64,000 bases of DNA, from NCBI GenBank assembly GCA_963971405.1, contig OZ020484.1, positions 19,716,001-19,780,000 on the forward strand, written 5' to 3'. How positions within the stretch are numbered: the first letter of the stretch is position 1; every line of letters starts with the position of its first letter. The position numbers and the translations under genes are program-made. The notes beneath the pieces were generated by a model. The model did no database searches, had not been told where the DNA came from, and saw only the letters and a program-made list of their open reading frames with translations. Below, piece after piece: positions 24,605 through 36,800 of the stretch. Source of the DNA: Psococerastis gibbosa. Lineage: Eukaryota > Arthropoda > Insecta > Psocodea > Psocidae.

Positions 24605-25435
24605 ACATTAAATGTGTCATGAAATATAATACTGTATAATCGTAGATTGGTCAAAAATATCAGGATAAACATATGATAAAGAGGAGGTTACCTCTTCAAC
24701 CCAAATTAGTTTAATGTCATAATACTGCAATATATTGAATAATCATTTAATGATATTACACCATTGCCATTTACCTTTACCAAAAGAGAACATAAGACGT
24801 TTTTCTTAGTCCCCAAATATGGCAAAACGTTGAAGTTCCAACCAAGTACTAGAACCTAAAAAAGTAGGTAAAGAACATTAATATTCTCTCTACAATTTCG
24901 AGGAAACTATGTTCTTAAAAATAGGCTACAATAAAAAAATACAATTACCGAAAGAAAAGAAAATAGGGAAAACGGTACACATAACTAGATGCAGAACTGT
25001 AAGAAAAGGGTTGAATGAACACGCAAACTTGTACTATAACAGTATGTCATTCACACGAAAGCTACATCGATTTCGCGGCACCTTCAACTACCCCATTAAA
25101 GAATGACCGGGTTAAAAATAAATTTAATCACTAAGTTACACGTCGATCCACCCGTCGATTTTATCATTTTTAAACCTGGTGGACCTGAGCAATGGTCTTA
25201 ATAAGTTTTCTTGGGGTTAGTGCTGCCAAACTTAGTTGGAATACCCCATCAGAATTATTTTTTTATTTTGTTAACCAGATCTCTGAATTTTAGTTAAATA
25301 ATAGTCTCTTTTACTTGGTTCTCGGAAGATAGACCTTTGCCATAATTCTAGTTTTTTTTATTTTTTTATTATTATTATTTTTTTTAAATTGGGCTACAGG
25401 TGTTACCTGTGTGCACTTAAGCCTATTGGTCTATT
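24605..25435. other. Gene-free stretch
   Basis: No recognised feature; short chance open frames only. Confidence 0.45.
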
Positions 25436-25599
25436 GTGCCCCCTACAACAAAGTATCTACATCAATTCTACATCACTTTCTCGAGGCCTATCTCCCTCAG
25501 GAGAGCCAGGATCTTGAGGGAATTCAGAAGTGGTAGGTCTTTTACATGTAACTGCAAGCTTCCCGAGCATACTGCTCTTCTTCGTGCGATTGCATCGCA

Positions 25600-25960
25600 T
25601 CGCATCGCAGGTCCTCCGCACCTTCATTACAGAATCAGCAAGACTATAGTTGTCTCCCCAAGAGACTCCAGATATTTAACTGTTCTTGGTTTTGTACTTC
25701 CTATCCTAGAGCCATCAGTAAACCACTTGATTGTGTGACTATTGCGGATTCCTGCTGATTCGCAGCATTCTTTCATTGTCCCCAATATAGTTTCGAATTC
25801 CCTCCTAAAACAGTATTTTGGATGGATTCCATCGCTTGGCATATCCAGGCAGTGGTCAGACGTAGCCAGAGAGCCTGAGTCTCTCTTAATTGCCCTTCCA
25901 CTCCTAATAATGCCATTTCGGCTGAAATTTCCACTGCAACATGGATAATTCTAGTTAGTC
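25600..25960 (-). mobile_element. LINE ORF2 RNase H-region remnant
   Basis: The minus strand reads MPSDGIHPKYCFRREFETIL, GTMKECCESAGIRNSHT and IKWFTDGSRIGS. W-x-T-D-G-S is the first catalytic motif of the retrotransposon RNase H domain, and the preceding F-E-T-I-x-G spacing is typical of Jockey/R1-type elements of insects. Downstream the frame is lost and the remaining catalytic motifs are not readable. A CGCATCGCATCGCA micro-repeat at 25590-25610 marks one break. Confidence 0.65.
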
Positions 25961-27470
25961 AGGTTTAATTTTACCATCCGTCAAAGATCTATCTCGGTTG
26001 TGCAAGTATTTTTAAAGGAGACACCAAAAAGAATAGTTGATGACCCATTCCGAATTCTTACCTAGGGATATGTGGTGAATAGAGAGTACCTCTATAGTAG
26101 ATTAATGCCAGCTGCCTACAGACAAGTTCTTTATGAACCGCTACAAAAGAGAGACTCAAATGACAAAGATTGCGGAAACAGTAGTAGCTGACTTTTGGGG
26201 AAAAGATAAACATGACACAAGTTAGGGCAACAACAGCGCAAAAGGAACAAAGTTTTTTCATTTCGACAAATACGGAGCAGCTTCAACAAACTTTTCCTCT
26301 TCTTTTTAATGAGGTTGAGAGAGATGAATTCAAAATTGCATGCTTGGCATTTTTTTTTAAACAGTAAATGACTTTTTGATTTACCAATCGGTCTCATTTT
26401 CAGCAGTTCCACCTCGTCTCTTTCATAACTTTCAAATTTTCATATTTTCTATATGATAACAAATTTTGTTGAAATAATTAACAGTCAATGTTTTACAAAG
26501 TTGAATTGTGAATAAAGTTTCATAACCGCTAACCAGCTCGCAATTTATTTCAAAGCCCAGCCGGTTTTGTTGGTAACCGTGACATTGATGAAAGCTTATG
26601 GGTTAATCTCAGCTCACAGAACATTTTTAAAGGTCGGGTTGTGGTTGGGAAAAGGGCGCTTGCTTGTTTTCTTGTCGTGGTTTTAACAATAATTTATATT
26701 TTGTACAATAGAGACATAGTAGTCTACCTAAGAACTTTGTCATTCTGAATGGATGTGGACGTACGATTTTGTATTGTATAGAATTATTATTATGTATTTT
26801 ATTTTATTGGGCGCCTTTTGCCTACCATTGTTTCCATTCCTAACTTTCTACACTGTCACTGAGTCACTAGCACAATGACAATGACAGAACTACTATACCT
26901 GATGTTTACGATATTTTGACGATTTTACTTTACATTTTCTTGTAGATTACTTGATTGTATAATTTAACAGAAATAATTGTTTATTTATAAATAAAACTTT
27001 GGAAAAATACAATTAGCATTATATTGTATACGAATACAGTATAAAACTCTTTAAGATTTTTCGTATTCATGTATAGTCCAACTCCTTCGCTCTTTCTTGC
27101 GTGGATTAATTTGTAAGAGTATAAATGCCCAATGTTTAAAAGTTAATAAAGACAATTTTTTTTCCTGAATATTTGTACTCAAAATCTTGTTATTTTGTCA
27201 TATCACGGTGCATTAACCCAGAATTGCATAATACAATGTCGATATCGATACGACTATATAGCTGAAGTTGAGAGTATCGAGCAAACCATTAGCAATAAGC
27301 ATTGAAAGAAGAAACTGGAGCGACAGGTTCCGCTTGAAAGAACGGCTTTATAAGTGACAAAAGTATTGAAAAAACTATCCACAAGAAATTTGCTGTTCAT
27401 GTTGAAGCGGAACTAACATCAATAATCAAAAATCGACAAGTCGACATTCTTTTTTCTGTCTTGAAATATA
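25961..27470. other. Gene-free stretch
   Basis: No gene or clear repeat is recognised. The overlapping 60-90 codon minus frames at 26058-26412 have no domain. Confidence 0.45.
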
Positions 27471-27840
27471 GAAGACATGCTACGCAGAAAATTAGGACCC
27501 CAAAATTTGTTGTTTTTATTTTTTATGTAATTAATAAAGCAAGTTATTAGAGATATGGCTCATGTTAATTGCAGAAGACTACTTCATGCGTCATATAATA
27601 GGAAATACTTTTTGGTACCTTAGTTCTTTCATAACAACCATTGGGGACTAAAATTTCGGGTAAAATAGAATTTTTGGAAAAACTACAAAACTGGAAAGTA
27701 AAAATACCCAATTATGTGATGCACGAAGTACGGTAGTCTTCTACGACTTAAATGAACCAAATGTTTAATAACTTGTTGAGTTAATGATATAAAAAAGGAA
27801 AATTATTTAATTTTGGTGTGCCAATTTTCTACGTATCTTA
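27471..27840. mobile_element. Foldback MITE of the 47851 family, diverged copy
   Basis: GACATGCTACGCAGAAAATT at the left, TTTTGGTACCTTAGTTCTTT in the middle and GGTGTGCCAATTTTCTACGT at the right match the intact element at 47851-48251 in order and orientation. Arms have drifted apart, so it looks older. Confidence 0.8.
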
Positions 27841-28309
27841 ACAATTCCATTAATCACGGTATAAAAAACGACCGAGAAGGGTGCGTCGTTATTAGTGATA
27901 AAATACTAAGATGTTTTGTCACAGAAAATAACTCATCTTCATTTGAAAACTTTTTTAATAGCTGCAAAATTTGAAATTAGAAAATAGCTACAGAACTGTC
28001 AGTTATAAGAAACGTATAATATTTCTCCTCCTTTTAACAAACTAACAAAATCCTCATTACTAGGTTTAAAGTTAAAACTTCATAAAGTAGAATTAAAATT
28101 ATTGTCCAGACTGGAAGAATCAAAGTTTATTCCATCATTGCTGTAAAATTGTGGTTAACTTAAATAAGAGGATTAAGTGTTCTTCGGGTAACCTAAATTG
28201 TCTCAGACAGAATTTAATAATAATAAAAATATCCTTCCAAAGCAAATGTTTCAAACAATATTGACTTCCCTGCAAAGAGTCCTACAAACTATTCAAATAA
28301 CCCACAAAC

Positions 28310-28415
28310 CCCGATATGTGCAGTTAGAAAGAGAGGAAGAAGGCGCTACGCTCTGATCTCGCTGTATCTTTACTTTTTTTTAATGAAAATTTTTATTATT
28401 ATTTTATTAATAAAA
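28310..28415 (+). mobile_element. 3' UTR stub of a non-LTR retrotransposon
   Basis: CTGATCTCGCTGTATCTTTA followed by T-rich and (ATT)n sequence parallels the LINE end at 6205-6298. Confidence 0.45.
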
Positions 28416-28572
28416 TAGGGAAAATAAAAAAGAATTTAAAAAATACTTAAATTCAAATACAGACTAATTATTAGTAGCCATTATAATTATTTTTTATAGG
28501 GATCTCACACATTTGCCAGGGGGCTAGAGCGGGTACTCTATAACGGTTTATTCTTTTAATTACTAATTAAAT

Positions 28573-28895
28573 CACAGGGGAACATGGTGGGACATGATAA
28601 CGCGCTGAGACTGTACCAGAGAGTCTACGTGGGTATCGAGTCCTGGTCACCTCCGATTTATTCGTGCGGCTTTACCATGTTCCCCAAGTGGTTCGGAATC
28701 CACTATAAATTATAATCAGGAGGTCCACCCAGTCAGTCAACTCCCCTTTCCCTCGAGGTGAAAGAGTCTGCCCTTAGGGTGCCTCAAGTTAACAAACAGA
28801 CTCACTCCCCCGCCAGGCTGACAGGGTTGCTTAAAGCAGAAATGTTGAAAGCAAGCGTTGGAAACAATAACTAATTAAATCAAAATTATATTTTT
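28573..28895 (+). mobile_element. SINE-C family repeat, longest copy
   Basis: GGGACATGATAACGCGCTGA and GGTATCGAGTCCTGG resemble Pol III A and B boxes at about the right spacing; CACCTCCGA, AAGTGGTTC(A/G)GAATCCACT and AGGTCCAC follow. A partial copy lies at 29786-29885 and the head alone at 46535-46565. Confidence 0.55.
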
Positions 28896-29086
28896 CAGTG
28901 CCACTACTCAAGGATCGCACGAAAAAAAGCGGAAGCTTGAGCTGGATAATTTCCTTATGTATTTAACTTTTTTTTAATATGTTGCACCCTGTCCGGGGTT
29001 ACTGGACAAGGCAAAAGTGAAGGGGAAAGGAAGTGACAAAACTAATATATTGTACATACATTATTCTACTGTTTGAAAAATTGGGA

Positions 29087-29202
29087 ATATATGATATATA
29101 TGATATATATATATATATAATATATATATAATATAATATAATATATATATAATATATGATATATATATATATAATTATATATATATATAATATACTTGAC
29201 CG
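29087..29202. repeat. AT dinucleotide-rich microsatellite
   Basis: Interrupted (AT)n with GATATATAT and TAATATA variants; self-complementary. Confidence 0.9.
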
Positions 29203-30119
29203 GGGTCGCCACTCGCCGGACAGGGAAAAAAGTGAATTGAAGTGAATTATTATAACCTTAAATATCGGTGTTCTATTAAATTACCCATTACAAGAGTGGC
29301 ACTTGAATCTTGTGTAAATTTCTCGCATCATAACCAATGGCTTGGCTTGGACACATTCAGCAATGAATCATAAAATAGCGACTATATTATATTAGCCATA
29401 AAAACATAAATAACATTCTGAGAAACAAGGTTGCGTGAGGTTCAAATACAAAATTAAATTTTGGAGCCAACGTATAAATATTATACAGTGAATGTGTGTG
29501 GGAGAATGAAACGCAAGGAAACAATTTCAACTCGAAAATAAAATTAAGTTAATTCGTTCTGAGCAATGAATGGGAACAAATAAAATCGTGTAGCCTACCA
29601 GTCTATAGAGTTTTAGTCAATTTCTATTTTTTTTTTAAACTACTGTAGCCTACTTGTAACTTCTGGGTAGGCTATTTACCCACACTTTTCGGTTTTAAAT
29701 AATAATCTAGAAGTGTGAACATGTTGCGTAACGGTGAAAATACAATCTAACAGATAACTTCGCCGAGTGCACAGTGCCGGTAGGGAATCATGGTAAGACT
29801 TGTCCTGGTCACCTCCGAACTAATCGTGTGAATTCACAGTGTTTCCCAAGTGGTTCAGAATCCACTATAATCAAGAGGTCCACTGTCCTATGGGCCCACA
29901 CTGTGGCCTGGGACTGTGTCCAACCATACTACTATCTACATTTAAGAGATTCTCCGGGGAGACCCCACACCCACATCGTCTCGTGACATTCTTGGATTGA
30001 TCCCTGGATGGTAAAAAATGACAGTGGATGGGATGGACGGTGATGTAATGCACCAAAGTCTACCACATAATCCTCACCTACTACGGTATAATTTGATTCT
30101 TGGTACGATAGGAGGCAAC
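29203..30119. other. 3' flank of the sidestep-like gene
   Basis: Contains a SINE-C fragment (29786-29885). I find no AATAAA on the minus strand close to the stop; the nearest is at about 28547-28552. No further coding exon could be recognised. Confidence 0.5.
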
Positions 30120-30838
30120 CTACTTACATTTCGGCAAAATGCACTGAAGTACCTGCCCGTCAGGGTCTAAAGTCACCCGAGGGTGGTTCCTCCTTGGATT
30201 GTCCTCACTCAGCGACGCCCGGACCAGAACAGGATTCGGGCACTCCACAGCTCTGACACTGCTATTTACTTCTTTAGCACTCGCACTAACATCCTCCGTA
30301 AGGGTTCTAGCTGGAAGTTTTGCTGCACTGCCGACACTGACACCGGCATCACTGATAGAAACACGCCCGTCACTATTTCGAAGATCAGTCACTTTAACAT
30401 ACTGGTACCCGGCAGAAGTTCTGCGTGGTTCAATCACAGAATTTCTAAAAGTGGAATTTCTCACTTCTGGTGGTGGTTTGATCTGATTTCTTCTTATCAC
30501 TACTGTCTGCAATACAGGTCGCTCAACGGAATCATAGTTCAAATCGTTCATGCCTGCATCTAGAGTGGTAAGCTCATGGAAGCTTTCGGTCACGTCATTG
30601 TTCATTTTTGCCAGAGGCACTTTGATAATGAAGGCTTCCTCTCTTTTTTGTAGGTCTTCTCTAATATCAGCTAGGACTCCGCTGTTTTCGAACTGAGCGG
30701 CTGTTCGTTTCCGACACGCAAGCAGCCCTGTGGTGAAGGCCAGGCCACAGACTACGACGATAGCTATGCCAATCAGAGAACCAAGAATAATGAGGAGAGA
30801 CACGCTCTGATCCTCCGAATGATTGGTTTCGCTTAAAC
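30120..30838 (-). CDS. Sidestep-like last exon: transmembrane helix and cytoplasmic tail
   Basis: Acceptor ATCATTTCAG (to 30839); the reading frame runs to a TAG at 30122-30120. It starts GLSETNHSEDQSV, followed by a hydrophobic helix of about 27 residues (SLLIILGSLIGIAIVVVCGL onward) and the basic stop-transfer CRKR. The tail is about 197 residues, polar and Ser/Thr/Arg-rich, with no folded domain I recognise; YQYVKV and NYDSV are possible tyrosine sites (inference). The final codons AAA TGT AAG TAG contain T|GTAAGT, a consensus donor, so a longer spliced form could replace the last residues. I see no poly-A signal on this strand within the next 1.5 kb. Confidence 0.88.
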
Positions 30839-33800
30839 CTGAAATGATAGGAAAAATAGTTTTGCATTCAAGCGTCAAAAAACATCTAACAACCGTATAA
30901 TTCGGATTTTCAAATATATGTTTTAGGAATTGTTATATTTCTACATTGTGTACGGTGTAGTATGCATGAGAAGTACACGAATGCAGTAAGAATACTTTAC
31001 AGTACAAAACAGTACCCAATGTATGTCAGTAACGGTAGCGTCTAATGGGATGTGGGTCACCCCACTAGATGCTTTTGTACAAAGTCAATTTTCTCGATCA
31101 TTGAGTCATAAGTGAAATGCCATAGAGCACAAGAAATGCTGCTGATGGATTTAATACGAAATTGGAAAATACGAAATAGTAGCCTACTGCACATTTTACC
31201 ATCAATACATACCATTATTACTAGTCAGTCTTGAAGAAGAGTTCCAAATTTTGTTAAATGGAATGATAACGGGAGGCTCACTTTGCCCCTTAGCGTTAAC
31301 TGCAAACACCCGTAGCTGGTAGTTGCGTCCAGGTTCCAGCCCTTGCAGAAGAAAACTCGGCTCCGAACCTAGTACCTTGAATACCGGCACTGGAACAAGT
31401 GGACCATCCAAGGAATTATTGAAAGACGCAAGCGACTCTAGGGCTTCCAAGAGAAAGTGCTGCTGAAGACCACCATCATCGCCAGGACTACAGGTGACTT
31501 CGACGCCTCCAGTGCTGTGGTTGCCCAGAAGACATCGGTTTGGGGGCTCAGGGGTACCTAAAAGAAAATAAATGACAACGTTAGCATGTTTAATGTTAGT
31601 GTCTAGTTACCCATTTAGAAACGGTCCTGTAATAACTTCGCTCAATGTTTTTTTTTTTTTTTTTTCTTACTAGGCTTCTTTGTGAAAAGTCAAGGTTCGT
31701 CCTTTTGAATTTGTAAGGACGTAGAGGCAGCTTAAATCTACATAACGTGATGCATGACAGAAGCATGATAACTGGGGGTGTATCAAAGAGGTCATGTAGT
31801 GCAAACACGTGCCAAATAGATAAAATCCTGAGGGAAGTCACTCGGGGATAAGAAACAAATGTAGAGATATTCTGTCGAGTTGCTTCGTGATCGGACTGCT
31901 CAACAGCGACCTTAGTCAGCTACAATTGAAAGCTCACAGCCTTTTAGCAGACAAGTCAGCAAATAACTGTTTATACGGAACAAAGCGTTCATTTTGGGAA
32001 ATTCGCTACCGCTGCCTTACAGTCAACACTAAAATTTAACTGGTTTTGAGAAATCATTATGGTGGCATCGCTCGCCACTGGCACAGGTGAAGACCATCAG
32101 GGAGTTTTTACGGTTAAGGGACGTTCCATTGAACATTTTCGCAAAAGTGGGTAAAATATCACAATTTCGCACCTATATTTTGACATTTTTCTCCCGGGGG
32201 TGACCCTCAGACCCCCTGTTTGGAGTCTTTTCAATAAGCCTTGGAGTGTAAAATGTGTAAAACCCCAATTTTTAGTCAGCATCAGTCCTTTAAACCTACC
32301 CCAACTGCTGTCGAAATCCCGAAACCCCACTGTTTCGCACCTAATTTATCAGAACATGTTTTCCTTGCCGGTGGGCTCCTCCGGGCTCCCCTGTTACTAG
32401 CTATATGAATCTTCGTCGGTGAAACTAAACTCTACTGCTATCAAAATGCAAGAACCTCCCTCCGTTTCATCAAAATCTCTCAGAACTTCTAAGTACGACC
32501 TTGCTTACGAACATCTCGGAAAGGAATGAAGAATGGCAGCGCCACGCACTTGGAACATGCCACCAAAAGAATGGACGTGTCATCGAATGGCCTTATATTG
32601 GCGGGGAAGGTATTTTTATGAGATGTTCAGTTCTTAAATAAAAAAGCTGCTGACTTAATCGTTTTCGCGAATTTTGGGCACCATAATAACCAGCTTTGAT
32701 ATCGGCCCTGACCCACTTGTGGCGCATCTTGGCTGCAGTCATCAGTTATCAACAGGGTGTTTACTCGCGGCAACGGCAAATGCAGTCGTCTGTCTTGTGG
32801 AAATTTATTAGCTGAGCGGTCACGATTAATCGCTCGCAAATGTTCTGCCGCGTGTGTTGCCTCGAATAACTAAACGCTCATATGCGTTACTATGACCAAT
32901 ACGATCCATGGTAAATTCATAGTTAATAGTCGTAATTTTCAGTTCTTTTCATAAAAAATAACCCATAGACCCCTTGCTCTCCCTCAATGTCTACTGTCTT
33001 TTCAGACCTTCAATGCATAATAGGTAAGTTTATATTTATATTGTTTATTTTTTTAAGAACAATTTTTAGGGTACTTTTATTACTGTAGCCACTACTACAG
33101 TAGGTTTCAAAAGTTTTGTCAAGTGTCCCTTTCTCCCGTATTCTTTTGCAACAAACATTATCTCTCCCGCACCTAGTGCGTTAGGTAGAGAACCATCCGA
33201 GCTCTTATTAAACTCCTTCACTTCCGTGACATTAGGTTGGTAAACCTTTCAATTTATAAGCTAAACACTGATTTTACCGGCCTAAGATTAGACTATTTCT
33301 ATTATCTTGTTTGATTGTAAGGTACAATAGGTATTGGCTTAAAATACAATGTTCAACATAGTCGAGGAACCTGAATAAACACTGAATTCTGTTCAACGTA
33401 CACAGAGTCAACAGAATATAGACGCAACGCGATGCTTCCATCCAATGCAGATCAAATTCACTTGCACACAAAGTTTCTCAACTCATTGTAATCCCCTTTG
33501 CAACCCCCTCCCCCCTCTGTTGAATTAAACAGCTCGGTAAAGTCTTCAACAAGTACGCAAGAAAGGAGAAGTAGTAACGCGTAGGAATCGAGTCAAAGTT
33601 CTTAGTGGTCCCACAGGCCCCCTAAACATGGAAATGAGCTTAATGCGCGGGGAAAAATAGCGAGTTGATTAGCATATTTGTCCAATGTCACTCATTAAAA
33701 GCTCAAACCTTGACGGCAGAATCCCTATCCAGGTGAAATGCCAATGGCTGAATCGCATGTTGGCTGATTATGTCACGTGACAAAAGGTGTGGTCCATGTA

Positions 33801-36800
33801 CCAGACGACAGCTTATTATTATAGTTCCCCCTTGTAACTGGAAAATTTATTTCTTATTACACTTTATTACGTTTCCCACTTACGCGCAATTTGAATTCAT
33901 GGTGTGTTTTTGCATGTGATTTTCTCGAAAATCGTAACATCCACTTTTTTTACCTACCATCATAGACATTGTATATTGTCTTAAAATTGTGCAACCATAA
34001 TTTCCTGCACAATTTGCCACGACTACCTGCAGGCTCACCTGTTTCGTCTAGGCCTGGCTGCTTCAGACCAATGCCCACTCTGTCTCAGCGGACGCATGGA
34101 TGCTGCCCACCTTCTAGCATGTCAATCAATCCAGAGCCCTAACAATGACATCTCATCACTTTACTGGCAGGCACGGCACCAGATGGCGGTAACGCCAAGA
34201 GTGGGCGTTGGATAATGTAAAGTATTAAGGAAGGAAGTAATTCCCGCAGTCAATGAGATGGTATTATCTGCCTTCAACTTTTTAAAGCTAGTTAAAGTGA
34301 CTCATAAATCAACAGACCGCTTATCATGAAAACTGAGTTTCTGATTCTGACTGGTAGGACGTAGTACCCCTACAAATACTGTCAACAAAACCGGCAAGCA
34401 AGCTAGGTATAGCTTTTCGAGCTGCTTTGCTATTTCAAAGCCAGTGCGGAGTTGCCAACATGGAAACTATAAACCCTTTTTTGAAATTCTGAGATTACTC
34501 AATAGAATGCACCTGTGGTAAACAAGGCGAAACTGTAAACATATTTATCAATACTAATAACATTAGAAGGTATGTTTGTGCTGTGTTTACATAATGTGTT
34601 TTCAAATTTAGGTTCAAACAACATTACAAAAATCGATGTTTTATTCTAAATTAAATATTAAAAAATAATGTAAATAAACAGTAGACCTACAGGCCGCAAT
34701 GGGATACGTGACAAAATAAAATAAATATTTAAAAGGAGAGAAGAAATGAACTTGCGGTAACCATAAAGCTGCATTGAAACAAAACATTTACCCCGCCATT
34801 GAGCCCGTAGTGTTGCAGCCAAATGCGCTGATTCAGCAATCAGCATTACACCTGGGCGCACCTTTCACCATGACATACGTCAGCCCCGCCGTTTTGTTTG
34901 AAAGGCCGCGGGCAAACACGCGGAAAGATGGCTCCCCGTTAAAATGAATGTACTGAAAGCTACACTAGGACGCTGCTACATTTTATAAATTCCGGTGCCC
35001 AGCATGCCTACTTTAGTACCTACTGTGTTGTAAGTTATCTACAAGTCGTCATAAACCAGTATTTTTATTTTTTCACAATATATAGGCTACAAATTGTTAC
35101 CCCTCCCAGAGAGGTGCCACAGTTCTTAATTTAAATTACTACATACATTACGTCAACTAAGTACTTGGGGAGACTATTATCTCTTTTGCTCGGGACTTTG
35201 CTTCCTCCCTCCTCTTTAGTAGAAATCCTGGATTGGGTTGTGTTTTTATTTACATGTATTTACTATGGATTCCTCATCTCCTTGGTGAGCCTAAAATTTT
35301 CGCCCCCCCCCCTCCCGCTAAAAAAAATTCTGGGTACGGGACTGACTGACAACAGCTGTTGAGAGAGCGTCTGGAAGAACTTCTTTTCTTCTGCTTTACT
35401 ACTATTATTGGAAGCATTGGCGTAAATAGGGGGTCCTGGGAGGGCTTAGCTCCCCCAAGTCCACCCGTAGCCCCCCCCCCCCCAGGATTTCTGGTGACCA
35501 AGACGTTATGGAGGCTAAAGGCATAGTATCCTAAATAATGAAAGGGAAATTAATTTAATTCTTAGTATGCTTATTTTACATGAAAAAAATCAAAACATTC
35601 ACAAAAAATATATAACTCAAAATTCTTAAAACCCCAATACTTCAGAGCTATTTTTTCCAAATTTTTCTCCGGAGGAGACCCCCGGGCTCCCCCCTCCCCC
35701 CCCCCCCCCCAATGGTGGGTTTATTCGTCGTTATAATATCTCAACTGCACTGCTTGCAAAATGCGTAAAACCTCACTAATTTGGGCCTATTCATCAATTG
35801 TTTTTCTGCTTGCAAACATTGGCGTAAATAGGGGGGTCTGAGCTAAGCCCCCCCCCCAGAAGCATCCGTAGCCCCCCCCCCCCAGAAATTTTGGGAATTG
35901 ACGGCAATGAATTGAAGGACTTCTTATGAACCTAGGTGGCCTACTTATATGGTCCCTTGTCCAATGCCAATGATCCCATGGATTTCGTACATTATTGATA
36001 TTGTGTCAGGGTGAATTTTGGGCCATTGACAAACTCATACACTTTCTCGATGCCAACCTGCACCGGCCTCAAGCGATAATGGACAAGCTGAGACAAGCGT
36101 ATCATTGACGCAATGTAACAGGCGAAAGCCTGACTTAACCAAGCACATATATACGAGTCCTGTTTCACTATTACTTATATATATAGTTTCTTTTTAAGCT
36201 AAAAATAAAATACTTATCGCACGTAGACTTGGATCTAAAGCCATAAATATGTAGGCCATATACTGTCACCTAACAAAAAGTAAATCTGATTTAAACACAC
36301 TGTGGTGCGACGCTATACTGGATTTTGTTAGTAGGGTACTGTATTAATGTAGCACAACAGTATCGCTTTATTTTATTATTTGATAAACTCTGTGAACCAA
36401 TCAAAACACTGTCCCTGTTCAAGGTGCCGCGGGGTTATAACCCAGTTAATATTATAATATGAATTTGTGAACATGTGACCTGGCTTTAAGCGTTAAAACT
36501 GATCCAGCCGATGAGATAAAAATGAAGTAATGCTACCAGATTAACGAGATTTTCCGCTCTGACTCGCATTTTCATTCCGTGCACGAGTGAAACCCACCGG
36601 TTGGATATATCAGTGCTAAACCTTTTTTCCTGGGAATGTTAACAATTGAATTAGTTTCCAAAAGCTATAGGGGTCGGTTCTCAGCAATTTATCTATTTGA
36701 CCAATACGGATTGCGATAGGCATCGCAAAATTTACTAATTGGAAACAATGAGCACCATACCATCTAAAAAATCTTTGGAAAACATTTTTCGAAAATACAT

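Noticed and set aside
30183-30563. Two plus-strand frames opposite the last exon
   Set aside because: Shadows of the coding tail exon on the minus strand, whose frame carries the transmembrane segment and matches the upstream splice phase.
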